64,000 nucleotides of DNA, taken from positions 23,715,003 to 23,779,002 of the forward strand of contig OZ024806.1 of NCBI GenBank assembly GCA_964017045.1. The letters run 5' to 3'. Each line of letters starts with the position of its first letter. Position 1 is the first letter of the stretch. The position numbers and the translations under genes were made by a program. This document shows positions 1 to 11,576 of the stretch, piece by piece. The stretch is from Omphiscola glabra (Eukaryota > Mollusca > Gastropoda > Lymnaeidae). The notes beneath the pieces are model-generated. The model did not search any database. It saw only the letters and a program-made list of their open reading frames with translations, and was not told where the DNA came from.

Positions 1-1062
1 ATCAGTGATAACTTGCGTGACATCAATCATAACTTGTGTGACATCAGTGATAACTTGCGTGACATCAATCATAACTTGTGTGACATCAGTGATAACTTGT
101 GTGACATTAGTAATAACTTGCGTAACATCAGTGACAACTTGTGTGACATCAGTGATAACTTGTGTGACATCAGTGATAACTTGTGTGACATCAGTGATAA
201 CTTGTGTGACATCAGTGATAACTTGTGTGACATCAATCATAACTTGTGTGACATCAGTGATAACTTATGTGACATCAGTGATAACTTGTGTGACATCAGT
301 GATAACTTGCGTGACATCAATCATAACTTGCTTGACATCAGTGATAACTTGTGTGACATCAGTGATAACTTGCGTGACATCAATCATAACTTGCTTGACA
401 TCAGTGATAACTTGTGTGACATCAGTGATAACTTGCTTGACATCAATGATAACTTGTGTGACATCAGTGATAACTTGTGTGACATCAGTGATAACTTGTG
501 TGACATCAGTGATAACTTGTGTGACATCAGTGATAACTTGTGTGACATTAATCATAACTTGTGTGACATCAGTGATAACTTGTGTGACATCAGTGATAAC
601 TTGTGTGACATCAGTGATAACTTGTGTGACATCAATCATAACTTGTGTGACATCAGTGATAACTTGTGTGACATCAGTGATAACCTGTGTGACATCAGTG
701 ATAACTTGCGTGACATCAGTGATAACTTGTGTGACGTCAGTGATAACTTGTGTGACATCAGTGATAATTTGTGTGACATCAGTGATAACTTGTGTGACAT
801 CAGTGATAACTTGTGTGACGTCAGTGATAACTTGCTTGACATCAGTGATAATTTGTGTGACATCAGTGATAACTTGCGTGACATCAGTGATAACTTGCTT
901 GACATCAATCATAACTTGTGTGACATCAGTAATAAATTGCATAACATCAGTGATAACTTGCGTGACATCAGTGATAACTTGTGTGACATCAGTGATAACT
1001 TGCGTGACGTCAGTGATAACTTGTGTGACATCAGTGATAACTTGCGTGACATCAGTGACAAT
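1..1062. repeat. 21-bp minisatellite, about 50 copies, cut by window edge
   Basis: The unit is 21 bp (core gataacttgtgtgacatca). Copies differ mainly at a few sites: tgtg, cgtg or cttg before the gac, and cagtgat or caatcat between the two halves. Because 21 is a multiple of three and the common unit lacks stops in several frames, frames of up to 366 codons stay open on both strands; these are products of the period, not genes. The array runs off the left edge, so its full length is unknown. Confidence 0.97.
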
Positions 1063-2331
1063 AACGCTAACAACAAGATTTGTCTTTTCGCAGACCCTTT
1101 GATGTACCATTAGTAACATTAGTTCCCCGATTCCCTGGAACCATCCCCGTGCCTACTTCATCGCCTCTCGTGTCATGTTTTCGGCCTGAGATTGATCTCC
1201 CTTGTATTAGCGAGTGCCTAGGGCCGGGTCTAGAAATGCCAAGGCCGCCGCCATCTTGTTGAAAAATGACTTCTTATTCTTTGTTTTCAATGATAGAAAT
1301 GGGTTTTCCAATATCATGATTTTTTTGTATATCAATGTAATTTTTTTTTTTAAATTAGGAGGCGCCCATTTTTATTAGTTTATTAAACCACACTTAAAAA
1401 CAAAAGTTTTTCGTATAAATCCTTTATATGCATGATTGTTTGCATTTATATAATTGTACGTAATTTATCATTTATGTGATTGTAGCAACTGTTTTTGGTA
1501 TGGGAATGGGTTTGTTTGTTTTTTTCAAACTTAGTTTCGTGTAAAATCAAGTAGTTTAAAAAGGGATTAAAAATAAGAATTCGTAGTGTTCAGAGTAAAT
1601 ATGGAACATTGATGTGTTCGGACTTTTTAGTCAATACAAATTGAGACAAGATGGAGTTTGGCGGAGTCGTTCCATCTCCTCAAACATACTAAATTCGTCA
1701 CAAATATAACGCTCATAGCAACAGCTGCACGATTAATCTCCACCCAAAAACATGCACCCATTTAACACAGCTTCAACATTCCTCCCCACAAAGAAAAACA
1801 GGAAAAAAATATTTTTATTGGGGGGGGGGGGGGGGGGTTAAAATTTGAAAGAATGTTTTGTCATCGGCAACCAGTCTATGTGCCACGTTTTAGCTTGATA
1901 GCTTTACAACAAGTCGGTTAATTAGCCGTCGGAAGATTTTGATTCCCAGCCATCCACCAAAGAAAATCGGAGTTGATTTAAAGGATTTAAGAAATCATAA
2001 AATAGTCAAGCGGTCATTTGGTACCATTTTTTTTTTAATATTCGATATCCGATTTATGAGCCATTTTTAATTGACAAATTGGCTTGAGTACTATAGTTAT
2101 ATTTTTATAGCCGAAGGTAAGCAATCACTTTACAGAATGGAGCGTTTGTGAATTTCCGACTCTAAAATTACAGAAACAGGTGGATCGATCCAGAAACAGA
2201 TACTGTTATTCCTTCAAATATATTTTTTTTAATTAATAAAATATTTATGAATTTTTTGTTAGAATGTGTTTGAGGCTGATGATGTGTATGATATCTAAAT
2301 GAGACAATAAATGGTTTGTAGCAAAAACGTT
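1063..2331. other. Non-repetitive AT-rich intergenic stretch
   Basis: No recognisable gene or mobile element. It holds a G18 tract at 1820-1837 and short A/T runs. Open frames are below about 60 codons and resemble nothing I know. Confidence 0.6.
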
Positions 2332-2530
2332 TGTGTAACACAACCGGGCGAGAACTTGAAATGGTGTGTAACACAACCGGGCGAGAACTTGAAATGGTGT
2401 TTAACACAACCGGGCGAGAACTTGAAATGGTGTTTAACACAACCGGGCGAGAACTTGAAATGGTGTTTAACACAACCGGGCGAGAACTTGAAATGGTGTC
2501 TAACACAACCGGGAGAGAACTTGAAATGGT
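2332..2530. repeat. 33-bp minisatellite, 6 copies
   Basis: Six near-identical 33-bp units share the core cacaaccgggcgagaacttg. Differences are confined to the gtgtaa/gtttaa/gtctaa junction and one cggga/cgggc change in the last copy. Low divergence suggests a young array. Confidence 0.95.
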
Positions 2531-2640
2531 CGGCATTGTTCGCAATTTGTTTTCTTTGCTATAGTTTTATAAAAATTCTAAAACCACACACATACAAAGT
2601 CAGATGTTGGTGACGGGGAGGAACAGATATGGGAGAAAAA

Positions 2641-2935
2641 GATGGGTATAGAATGGCTGATAGCGAGAGAGAGAGCGAGAGAGGACGAGAGAGAGAGGCT
2701 AATGAATATAGATGGGAGAACAAGACGGAGTGAGGGATGAAGAGTAAAATATTGAGACGGTGTTCAGTAGCAAAGGTGGGAGACAGAGAAATAGAGACAG
2801 GGAAATAGAGACAGAAAGAGTGAAAGAGGGAAAGGGGTGATGGGGAGAAAGGGGAAACATATGGGGGGAAAGAGAGGGCAAGAAGAGAGAAACAGAAAGA
2901 CAGATTGGATATCTTATGATTCGTTCAACATTCAT
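2641..2935. repeat. Purine-rich (GA)n-like tract
   Basis: The + strand is almost wholly purine, with short GAGAGAGAGC runs at 2663-2697 followed by degenerate agacagagaaatag motifs. It is low-complexity sequence; the open frame on the minus strand is a Ser/Leu/Pro-rich artefact. Confidence 0.85.
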
Positions 2936-3330
2936 TCGTAGTAACTTTCATGTACAGTGTTGTCAATAATACAAATCATTGGCAGCAATCGTCATGGTTT
3001 GGCGATGACCGATATTTGTGCACCGGAAGTAGGGCTTAGTAACACCCTCCCCCCTCCCCCCACACACACACTTGGGATATCCCAACTGCACTACTTGTAT
3101 CGCTTGACGACCGAAGTATGTCTCAGGTCTAGGTCGGTGGACATGTTGACATAGTGGTCAAGCTGTTGTACCACTGGTCAGTGTAGGGGCACAACGGGGG
3201 TGGAGGGGGGCTGTCATTTAGGTTATCGTGGACAGGAGCCGTAGGGTATTACGAGACTTAAGGTGACCGGAAGTGGTGGTGTGAAAGAGAGGAAAGGAGA
3301 GGGATAGAGGGGCAGAAAGATTAAAACATA

Positions 3331-3381
3331 GAGAAGAGAGAGAGAGCGAGAGAGAGAGAGAGAGCGAGAGAGAGAGAGCGA
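3331..3381. repeat. (GA)n microsatellite interrupted by GC
   Basis: About 50 bp of GAGAGA with periodic cgaga interruptions, of the same type as the tracts at 2663-2697 and 3523-3735. Confidence 0.9.
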
Positions 3382-3521
3382 TTGAAGGAATAATAGTGTT
3401 AAAGATTATGAGCGAAAATGAGTGAAATCAGTGCTCGAGTCCTGCAACGCATGGGAACGGCGTTCCTGATATTTTTTCCAGCAGTGGTTAGCTGGGCCCA
3501 GGATAGAGAGAAACGGAAATA

Positions 3522-3735
3522 TTAGAGAGAGAGAGAGAGAGAGAGAGGGGGGTGGTGACAAAGAGAGAGAGAGAGACAGAGACATATATATAGAGACACA
3601 TATATAGAGACAGACATAGAGACAGAGAGAGAAAGAGACAGATAGAGATAAATACATAGTAAGAAAGAGAGAGATATAAACAGAGCGACCAGGAGAGAGA
3701 GAGAGAGAGAAAGACGGAGACAGACACAGAGAGAA
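3522..3735. repeat. Compound (GA)n / GACA / GATA purine tract
   Basis: Runs of GA mix with gacatatatatagaga and agacagata motifs. The tract flanks 3331-3381, making 2.6-3.7 kb a cluster of purine-rich microsatellites. Confidence 0.88.
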
Positions 3736-4464
3736 AGTGATGGAAGGGGAAAAGATTGATAAAGACGAACAGCGGTTTGTGCGATTTCGAGATATTACCT
3801 TAGAAATAATGATCACTTTTTGGAGTTGGCACAGGTGGGAAATAAGCAGAGGCCTCAGTGAAATGATAATTTCTAAAGACGATAGCCGCAAAAAAATTGT
3901 TGTGAAGAAAAAAAAACATATTTTAAATGCATGTACTTGTAAACATATTACTATTTAAAATTTGTATTATGTGTTAATTTTGTAAAAAGAATATATTATT
4001 ATGTTGTTTTGTTATTTAAAATAAAAAATTAAACTAAGCAATCACACAAAATATTGCAAAGCTCTCGCCAACTCTTGCTCGGCGAACGATGACCCGTATG
4101 TCTCCCGCGAGTCGGATGCTGTCCCCTGTCCTAACATCCTTGCATACCAGGGGACAAAAATCTGGGTTGAAAAGCTTTGAGATAACTCCGAGTGTTTCAG
4201 CAAAGGGCGCATTGATTACACTTGAAACTCGGGGAGCCCGTTTGATTCAGGCAATTGGGAGTTGGGTGAGGAGGGGGGTGAACACTGACAGGTTTAAACG
4301 GACCACACAGGCTACTGGAGATAACAGACACGGGATTAATAGTTAAAACAAGGATTATCTATTAATCGTGGATGCGGGTGTGGGACTGCTAATAAGCCCA
4401 TGAGTCAAATAGAGGTATATGCACTTATTATTGTTTAGTAAATTAAGTAGTTAAAGACGAAAAA
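3736..4464. other. AT-rich stretch with no identifiable feature
   Basis: A frame of 85 codons at 4089-4346 (+) has no recognisable domain, and its composition gives no support for coding. Nothing else stands out before the hammerhead-like motif at 4465. Confidence 0.45.
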
Positions 4465-4510
4465 AAAAACCCCAACGTTTCGGCTTAGAGCCTCCTTCAG
4501 CGAACAGGAC
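4465..4510 (-). ncRNA. Degenerate hammerhead-ribozyme-like motif
   Basis: Read on the minus strand, 4473-4500 gives ctgaaggaggc, a short loop, then gccgaaacg. This looks like a hammerhead core: a CUGANGA-type box, a 3-bp GGC/GCC stem II, and an intact GAAAC box. The first box carries an extra base and lacks the U, so cleavage activity is doubtful. Penelope-like retroelements carry such ribozymes in their terminal repeats; no Penelope-like coding sequence was seen next to this copy. It could also be just a conserved end of an unrelated repeat. Confidence 0.4.
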
Positions 4511-4623
4511 AAATGAAAATACGACAAGAAACAGAACACAGTAAAAACTTTCCAAAGCGTTCACAACTTAGTGTCCTGTCTTTTGATTCAAGCTTCAACA
4601 TACCTATTATAGTTTTACTAGTT

Positions 4624-4823
4624 CAGTTGCCGGCGAGCTCATTAGACAGAAGAGCCAAAAGTCGGCAGCACCACGGTTTAAAGATACTTAAGTGCTTAAG
4701 AGCCAAATTGCTTTTCGAGAACGTGTCAAGAACTATGGGGTTCGGAGTCAAAACCGATTTGTAGCCGACTGGCCGAGCCGCATTCGGGTCGCTAATGAGC
4801 CGCATGCGGTGTGCCGACCGCTG
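4624..4823. mobile_element. hAT-type non-autonomous element, 200 bp, TSD 7/8
   Basis: The left end is cagttgccggc and the right end is gtgccgaccgctg; as inverted repeats these match at about 8 of the first 11 positions. Flanking octamers are tactagtt (4616-4623) and tacgagtt (4824-4831), a 7/8 target-site duplication of the length hAT transposases make. Internal agagccaaa motifs and a gagccgcatgcgg-like right end relate it to the element at 50960-51531. It encodes nothing, so it would have been mobilised by an element elsewhere. Confidence 0.75.
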
Positions 4824-4831
4824 TACGAGTT

Positions 4832-5148
4832 TATTCACTTAGCTTGAATGCAGTCCTTCGATTGTTATCTTTTTTATTGTTTAGTGGTAGATAGAATGTG
4901 GTATATGAATGCTTGAATGACGACAAAATACCATAGGACATTTTGACCGTAAGACGTCGTCAGCAAAAATGAATAAAGACTACGGCTACGGAGAATAAAA
5001 AGACTGGAAGTTATTGAAATTGTACATAAAAGTGTTTTAAGGAAGAAACTTGAGAAGAATTTAGAGAATGTTTAGGTGTTTAATTGATGTTAGAGGTGGG
5101 TTTTTTTTGTTGTTGTTGGTGGTGGTGGCAAAGAAATATATAATACAG
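4832..5148. other. Short unique stretch
   Basis: Contains a GTT/GGT-rich patch near 5101-5130. No gene-like signal. Confidence 0.5.
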
Positions 5149-6046
5149 GATTTTTGGGCTTTAACTAAGAAGGCAGTACATAAAAGGGGTGTTGGGCCTT
5201 AACTAAGAAGGCAGTACATGAAAGGGGTGTTGGGCCTTAACTAAGAAGGCAGTACATGAAAGGTGTGTTGGGCCTTAACTAAGAAGGCAGTACATGAAAG
5301 TGGTGTTGGGCCTTAACTAAGAAGGCAGTACATGAAAGGGGTGTCGGGCCTTAACTAAGAAGGCAGTACATGAAAGGTGTGTTGGGCCTTAACTAAGAAG
5401 GCAGTACATGAAAGTGGTGTTGGGCCTTAACTAAGAAGGCAGTACATGAAAGGTGTGTTGGGCCTTAACTAAGAAGGCAGTACATGAAAGGTGTGTTGGG
5501 CCTTAACTAAGAAGACAGTACGTGAAAGGGGTGTTGGGCCTTAACTAAGAAGGCAGTACATGAAAGGGGTGTTGGGCCTTAACTAAGAAGGCAGTACATG
5601 AAAGTGGTGGTGGGCCTTAACTAAGAAGGCAGTACATGAAAGGTGTGTTGGGCCTTAACTAAGAAGGCAGTACATGAAAGGGGTGTTGGGCCTTAACTAA
5701 GAAGTCAGTACATGAAAGGCGTGTTGGGCCTTAACTAAGAAGACAGTACGTGAAAGGGGGTGTTGGGCCTTAACTAAGAAGGCAGTACATGAAAGGTGTG
5801 TTGGGCCTTAACTAAGAAGGCAGTACATGAAAGGGGGTGTTGGGCCTTAACTAAGAAGGCAGTACATGAAAGGGGTGTTGGGCCTTAACTAAGAAGGCAG
5901 TACATGAAAGGGGTGTTGGGCCTTAACTAAGAAGACAGTACGTGAAAGGGGTGTTGGGCCTTAACTAAGAAGACAGTACATGAAAGGGGTGTTGGGCCTT
6001 AACTAAGAAGGCAGTAGATAAAATGGGTGAGCTTTAACTAATAAGT
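5149..6046. repeat. 38-bp minisatellite, about 23 copies
   Basis: The unit contains ttaactaagaaggcagtaca followed by tgaaag and a variable ggtgttg spacer (ggggtg, gtggtg, gtgtg, gggggtg). The period is 38 bp (first two anchors at 5161 and 5199), with 39-bp units where the G run is longer. The last copies decay at 6015-6046. As 38 is not a multiple of three, no long frame results. Confidence 0.96.
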
Positions 6047-7732
6047 CATTTTAATAGTAAACTCCAGGGGTCATTAGGAATTACGTTTTATGTAGATATT
6101 GTTATATTGTGTTTTAAACATAATTGTTACTTGAAACTAGTGTTATATTAAAAAAGTTTTAAAAAAAACAATTATAAAAATTAATAAAAATGTTAACATA
6201 ATTTTTTAAATTTAAAATAGTAAAGGATTAAATGGAAAAGAATTACAATAAACAAGAAAAGAAAAAAAAAACTCCTTGTAAATAATAAAGTGTCAATTAA
6301 AACAAAAGACACAAGATTGAATCATAAATGTATGTAGATATCAAAAATAAAATTTGTCTAAATTAACACTACATAAATACATTTTACAGTTAATCAAATT
6401 GCAGACCGGTGTAACAAAAGCGTGCCTGTGCACTGTACATGGTGCAGCATTAGGAGGAAAGTATTCCAATATTAACCCAGACGACCATAAAAATGAAAAT
6501 TTCTTTGCAGTAACATTTTAATTTTTTTCTTCAGAAGGTGAACACACAACACCCCCCTCCCCTCCCCCGCCCCCCAACCAAAAAAAAAAACAAAAAAAAC
6601 TAGCGCACAGAAAATCTCCCAAAAGCCCATTTTGCCTCGCAGCCCATGAGTTGGGAACCACTGGGCCTTATGATTTCGGGGAACTTATGTTTCAACCAAC
6701 TTAACATTAGACGTTTGCATAAGCATAATATATTTTAGAAATAGCGATATGAATACGCAGATTATAGAAGACAAATTGCAGAGAAACTTGATATAACCCC
6801 TGATATGATAATGCTTTATTTACTGCCCATGGGACACACCTCTCTCGAAGTGCTGCGCATGCTAGAAATCCCATTTTTTTAAGCGTAACGTAAAAATAAG
6901 ACTGCATTGATGCATTGCTTTAGGAAATGATATGTCTTTACAGAAGAGCTCTTAGTTGGGCACACACTGAATCCTAACTTTCCCTCCCTGACCTCCTGTC
7001 TCCTTAACACCCCGTTCCTTATTTTACCCTTAATGTTTCCCCACTCTCCTTCAGAACCCTATATCGAAAGCTTCAAGGCTGCCCTGGCATCTGCTAGGAG
7101 CCGTTATGATGGCAGCATCGCTTCCAGTATATGGATGCAGCAACCTACCCCTACCAGAACCAGAACAGAACCAGGCCCTCATTTTCTTTCTTAATTAGTT
7201 CATCGTTTCCTCCTTTATTCCATGATTCCCTAATGTCCCCACTCTTCCCGCCTCGCCTCTTAAACAATAATATGTCTTCCAATCCCTTTCCTGAACCTTT
7301 CTTCCTACAGTCCTTGTTTCCCGCATTCATTCATCATTTCCTTCCTCCTCACTTCCACCTCGTGTCTTTCTTCCCCAACCTCCTTTTCTTTTATCATGTT
7401 AGTGTAAAACTACATAATTCAAAAGGACCCAAATCGGAATTAAGCTGGAACAAAATTAAAATAAATGTGCGTGCTACAACAAATGTCATGGTGGCAAGGT
7501 TGTTCTTACGGTAATCTTTTTCCCATGGCGTCTTCGAGGCAGGGCCGAAATTATGTGACACCAGCGAATCTGCGTGCAATTCATGGAAATCAGAAATGAC
7601 GCAACAGTATTTGTTCAGGGGGATAACTCGCGGATAAAGGGACGTAACTACTGCGGGTGTCTCATTGAGCCGTAAAAGGTGGACAAACAGAGAGATCTGA
7701 TTGGTCAACACACGCGGGCAGTTTGAACTTTA
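6047..7732. other. AT-rich unique stretch with a possible hAT right end
   Basis: Mostly A/T-rich sequence, with a C-rich patch at 6550-6575. At 6640-6663 the sequence cccatgagttgggaaccactg resembles the right terminus of a hAT element, but no left end was found. A pyrimidine-rich stretch at 7140-7400 keeps a frame of 127 codons open on + without recognisable content. Confidence 0.45.
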
Positions 7733-8272
7733 TGAGACCTGGTGTACTGCAGTCATCAGGGTTTAGCTATGTGGGGAAGCGGCTCCGGTTGATGGGACCT
7801 GGTGTACTGCAGTCATCAGGGTTTAGCTATGCGGGAAGCGGCTCCGGTTGATGGGACCTGGTGTACTGCAGTCATCAGGGTTTAGCTATGCGGGGAAGCG
7901 GCTCCGGTTGATGGGACCTGGTGTACTGCAGTCATCAGGGTTTAGCTATGTGGGGAAGCGGCTCCGGTTGATGGGACCTGGTGTACTGCTGTCATCAGGG
8001 TTTAGCTATGCGGGGAAGCGGCTCCAGTTGATGGGACCTGGTGTACTGCAGTCATCAGGGTTTAGTTATGTGGGGAAGCGGCTCCGGTTGATGGGACCTG
8101 GTGTACTGAAGTCATCAGGGTTTAGCTATGTGGGGAAGTGGCTCCGGTTGATGGGACCTGGTGTACTGCAGTCATCAGGGTTTAGCTATGTGGGGAAGCG
8201 GCTCCGGTTGATGGGACCTGGTGTATTGCAGTCATCAGGGTTTAGCTATTTGGGGAAGCGGCTCCGGTTGAA
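7733..8272. repeat. 60-bp minisatellite, 9 copies
   Basis: Nine 60-bp units share gtgtactgcagtcatcaggg and ggggaagcggctccggttg. One copy (near 7831) lacks a single G and shifts the frame. Other changes are single-base (ctgcag/ctgctg/ctgaag, atgtgg/atgcgg/atttgg). Units are highly similar, indicating recent amplification or ongoing homogenisation. Confidence 0.96.
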
Positions 8273-8365
8273 AAAGAAGGGAAGGGGCGGTGAAAAGGCT
8301 TTATAAAAAAGACGTTATTTTTTTTTGGTGCTAAAGACAAAGATATATTTTAAGACGTATTAATT

Positions 8366-8772
8366 CGTGTTGTCCTCTTTTTGTCCTCTTGTTGTCCTCT
8401 TTTTGTCCTCTTGTTGTCCTCTTGTTGTCCTCTTGTTGTACACTTGATAGCATCTTGTTGTCCTCTTTTTGTCCTCTTTTTATCCTCTTGTTGTCATCTT
8501 TTTGTCCTCTTTTATCCTCTTTTTTGTCCTCTTTTTGTCCTCTTTCTTTCCTCTAGTTGTCCTCTTGATAACATCTTGTTGTCCCTTTGCTGTCCTTTTG
8601 TTGTCCTTTTGTTGTCCTCTTGTTGTCCACTTGTTTTCCCCTAGTTGTCCTCTTGTTGTCCACTTATTGTCCTCTTGTTGTCCACTTATTTTCCTCTTGT
8701 TTTCCACTTATTGTCCTCATGCTGTCCTCTTGTTGTCCTCTTGTTTTCCACTTGTTGTCCTCTTGCTGTACT
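8366..8772. repeat. Degenerate 12-bp pyrimidine-rich array (tcctcttgttgt)
   Basis: About 34 copies of a 12-mer, tcctcttgttgt, with frequent substitutions (tcctctttttgt, tccacttattgt). The + strand is almost free of purines other than G, giving strong strand asymmetry. Overlapping frames encode Ser/Cys/Leu/Val-rich artefacts. Confidence 0.92.
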
Positions 8773-8942
8773 CTCGTATACTACATTGCAGCTAAGTGTT
8801 TCTCTTAGTTTCCTATTGTTTATACTGTTGTTTGATGGCTGAAGGCTTCATGATGTCAGGTTCGTTGTTAAGTTGCGTCTTTTTTTCGTTCCAGGCTTTT
8901 TTCCCATAGTTTTTTCCCGCTAATTTCCTTTTATTCTCGTGG

Positions 8943-9471
8943 CATCAGTCATACATAGATTCAAATCTGTCACACATAGATTCAAATCAGTCATACATAG
9001 ATTCAAATCAGTCATACATAGATTCAAATAAGTCATACATAGTTTGAAATCAGTCATACATAGATAAAAATCAGTCATACATAGATTCAAATTAGTCATA
9101 CATAGGTTGCAATCAGTCATACATAGATTCAAATCTGTCACACATATATTCAAATCAGTCATACATAGATTCAAATCAGTTATACATAGATTCAAATCAG
9201 TCATACATAGATTCAAATCAGTCATACATAGATTCAAATCAGTCATACTTAGGTTGAAATCAGTCATACATAGATTCAAATCAGTCATACATAGATTCAA
9301 ATCAGTCATACATAGATTCAAATCAGTCATACATAGATTCAAATCAGTCATACATAGATTCAAATCAGTCATACATAGATTCAAATCAGTCATACATAGA
9401 TTCAAATCAGTCATACATAGATTCAAATCAGTCACACATAGATTCAAATCAGTCACACATAGATTCAACTA
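8943..9471. repeat. 21-bp minisatellite, about 25 copies
   Basis: The unit has core attcaaatcagtcatacat. Internal variants (agtttgaaatc, aggttgaaatc, agataaaaatc, cacacat) recur irregularly. The period keeps frames open on both strands (182 codons minus, 121 plus); these are artefacts. Confidence 0.96.
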
Positions 9472-9502
9472 ACTTATAAATGCACTAATTTTGTTTCCAC
9501 CA

Positions 9503-9774
9503 TCAGCAACACACAACAGCAACAACACACAACAGCTACGGCACACAACAGCAGCAACACACAACTCAAACAACACACAACAACAACACACATTAGCGAC
9601 AAAACACAACAACAACAACACACAACAACACACAACAGCAACAACATACAACAGAAACAACACAAAACTGCAACAACACACTATAACAAAACACACCACC
9701 ACAACAACCCACAACAGCAACGACAAACAACAGCAAAAACACCATACAGCAACAACACACAAGAGCAACAAACG
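9503..9774. repeat. (CAACA)n-type compound low-complexity tract
   Basis: Irregular repetition of aacaacacacaacagc and related A/C strings, with virtually no T on the + strand. It starts about 30 bp after the 21-bp array. No fixed period; a degenerate microsatellite. Confidence 0.9.
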
Positions 9775-10618
9775 ATAAACAAAATTAAAAGTTAGATATA
9801 CATTTGCTGTACAAACATCGACCTTGTGTCACCCATGAATGGAATATCACACGCATGTACAAGGCATTGTGTTACAGAGACCATGTCCCCACAGAAACAA
9901 ACGAACCATTTCTAATCGCTAGTCCAGATATCGGATTTCCTTGAGGTCGCGGGGGAACCAGCTCACAAGGAGCTGAAGTGAAAGTGTAGTCGTCATTATC
10001 ACCACAGCCCCAATACAAAACAACATCGGTCGTGGAAACATGGCGACCCTACAAAGGGGAGGCGAGCAGAGCATCAGACCTTTGGCATCATAAAAAATGG
10101 GATTCTTCCTCATTAGTCCGACTGCACCGTGTCATAGATAACGGAACAAACCAATTTATAAGTCTGTTCTATGGTAACGTGCCATTGTTTGCCTGCCCCA
10201 TCCTCTTTCCCTCATCCCAGCCCGACAGATTTAGGGGAGAAAAAGGGGGGGGGGGGCCTGTCGGTTCTGACACTGAGGAGTGGCCAATCAAATTACAAGA
10301 AATTTTCTTGATACATGGCCAGGAGTTAAATAGTTTGTTTCTATTTTAAGTGTTTACCAATGTCGGTATTGTCGAATAATATACAGAACAGTTCTTTTGA
10401 GAATATTTCCAAAAGTAAATATTCGAAAAATCTACTGCGATGGCATTAATCAGTCGACCATCGATACTTAATTACTTTTCAATTCCCGTCTCAGTTTTCA
10501 CTTAAAATAATTCAATTAATTTTGACTTGTATGAACTTAATATACTTAATTTCGCTTCATTTTTTAAAGTATCTTCATTTATTTATTTTATTTTCGATAC
10601 AATTTTAATGCACTTGAT
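9775..10618. other. Unique stretch with no identified gene
   Basis: A frame of 105 codons at 10032-10349 (+) and one of 64 codons on the minus strand lack recognisable domains. A G12 tract sits at 10245-10256. 10350-10618 is strongly AT-rich and leads into the LINE fragment. Confidence 0.45.
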
Positions 10619-11576
10619 TTGATTTCATTTAAAAAACGGAAGCACTGCTTATTCACGATCACAAATTATCCTCTCACTCAGCCCTGTAACTCCGAAATAC
10701 AGTTTACATCCTCCGCTAGGAATCTTGCTTATATTCTGTTTAACAACATGTCTCTCGATAAACTATCTCTCACATTTGTCGCTCTGCATACACCGGTATC
10801 CGTCAGATCATCTCCATCCGCCACTACCTCACAGTTAGCGCAACAAAAACACTAGTCTGTGCTCTTGTTCTCTCTCGTCTTGACTATTGCAACTCTCTTC
10901 TGTCAGTTTCACCAAACCACTTTTTAGAAAAAAACAGCAAAAGGTTCAAAACTCAGCGTCTAGGCTAGTTTTAAAAGCAAAAAAAAAAAAACAACACAAA
11001 AAAAACGTGATCACGTCACACCACTACTTCATTGGCTCCCTGTACAAGCACGGATTGACTATAAACTCTCTGTTCTCTGCCACAACTTTTTCTCGAAATT
11101 CCTGCCCTTCCTATCTAACCGAACTTCTCTCTGTCTATTCACCCCTTCGACAGCTTTGCACCTCCGCAGACGGCAGTATTCTTTCTGTCCCCAAGACTGG
11201 CACAAAAACATACAGTGAAAAATCTTTCTCTTTGTTTGCCCTCAAACAATGGAATTCTCTTCCACTACACATCCGCAATATACCAACCATCACAGCCTTC
11301 AAAACTGCGCTCAAAACACATCTCTTTAAACTCTACTATTCTGACTGTTTCTCGCCTCTTACCGATAGACGATGCTGCTGGGTGCCGTCCATGGCTTGAC
11401 ATTTAAAAAATTATGGATTGGTTGGGCGAATACACATTTGTTTTGTTTTATTTAATTAATGTATGTTTATTTTTAAGTTCATGATTATGTTTGTTAAATT
11501 GTATGTACAGCTTGGTGAGCCCAGCCCTAGGTTGGGCACCACGCTGTAGAAAACTTCTAATAATAATAATAATAAT
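10619..11576 (+). mobile_element. L2/CR1-like non-LTR retrotransposon, 5'-truncated and frameshifted
   Basis: Conceptual translation gives the end of a reverse transcriptase. It reads SEIQFTSSARNLAYIL at 10690-10740, ALVLSRLDYCNSLLS at 10860-10905 in a different frame, then VQNSASRLVLKA, PSYLTELLSVYSP, KQWNSLPLHIRNIP and TAFKTALKTHLFKLYY up to about 11340. These blocks in this order are the usual C-terminal signature of the L2/CR1/Rex1 group as I know it. The catalytic palm motifs are missing, consistent with 5' truncation. At least two frame changes plus an A-rich expansion near 10980 make it a pseudogene. The 3' end carries a (TAA)n tail at 11557-11576, typical of this group, and fixes the element end and the + orientation. 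Confidence 0.85.

Noticed and set aside
5..1119. Open frames of 365, 366 and 284 codons on both strands
   Set aside because: Products of a 21-bp period; the same DNA is open in several frames, with no start context or unique flanking domain.
4089..4346. 85-codon frame
   Set aside because: No recognisable domain, no neighbouring exons; length is within chance expectation.
6640..6663. hAT right end
   Set aside because: No matching left end or target duplication found, so it is mentioned only within the surrounding stretch.
8381..8842. Cys/Leu/Val-rich membrane-like frames
   Set aside because: Pyrimidine-rich 12-bp array gives hydrophobic residues in several frames at once.
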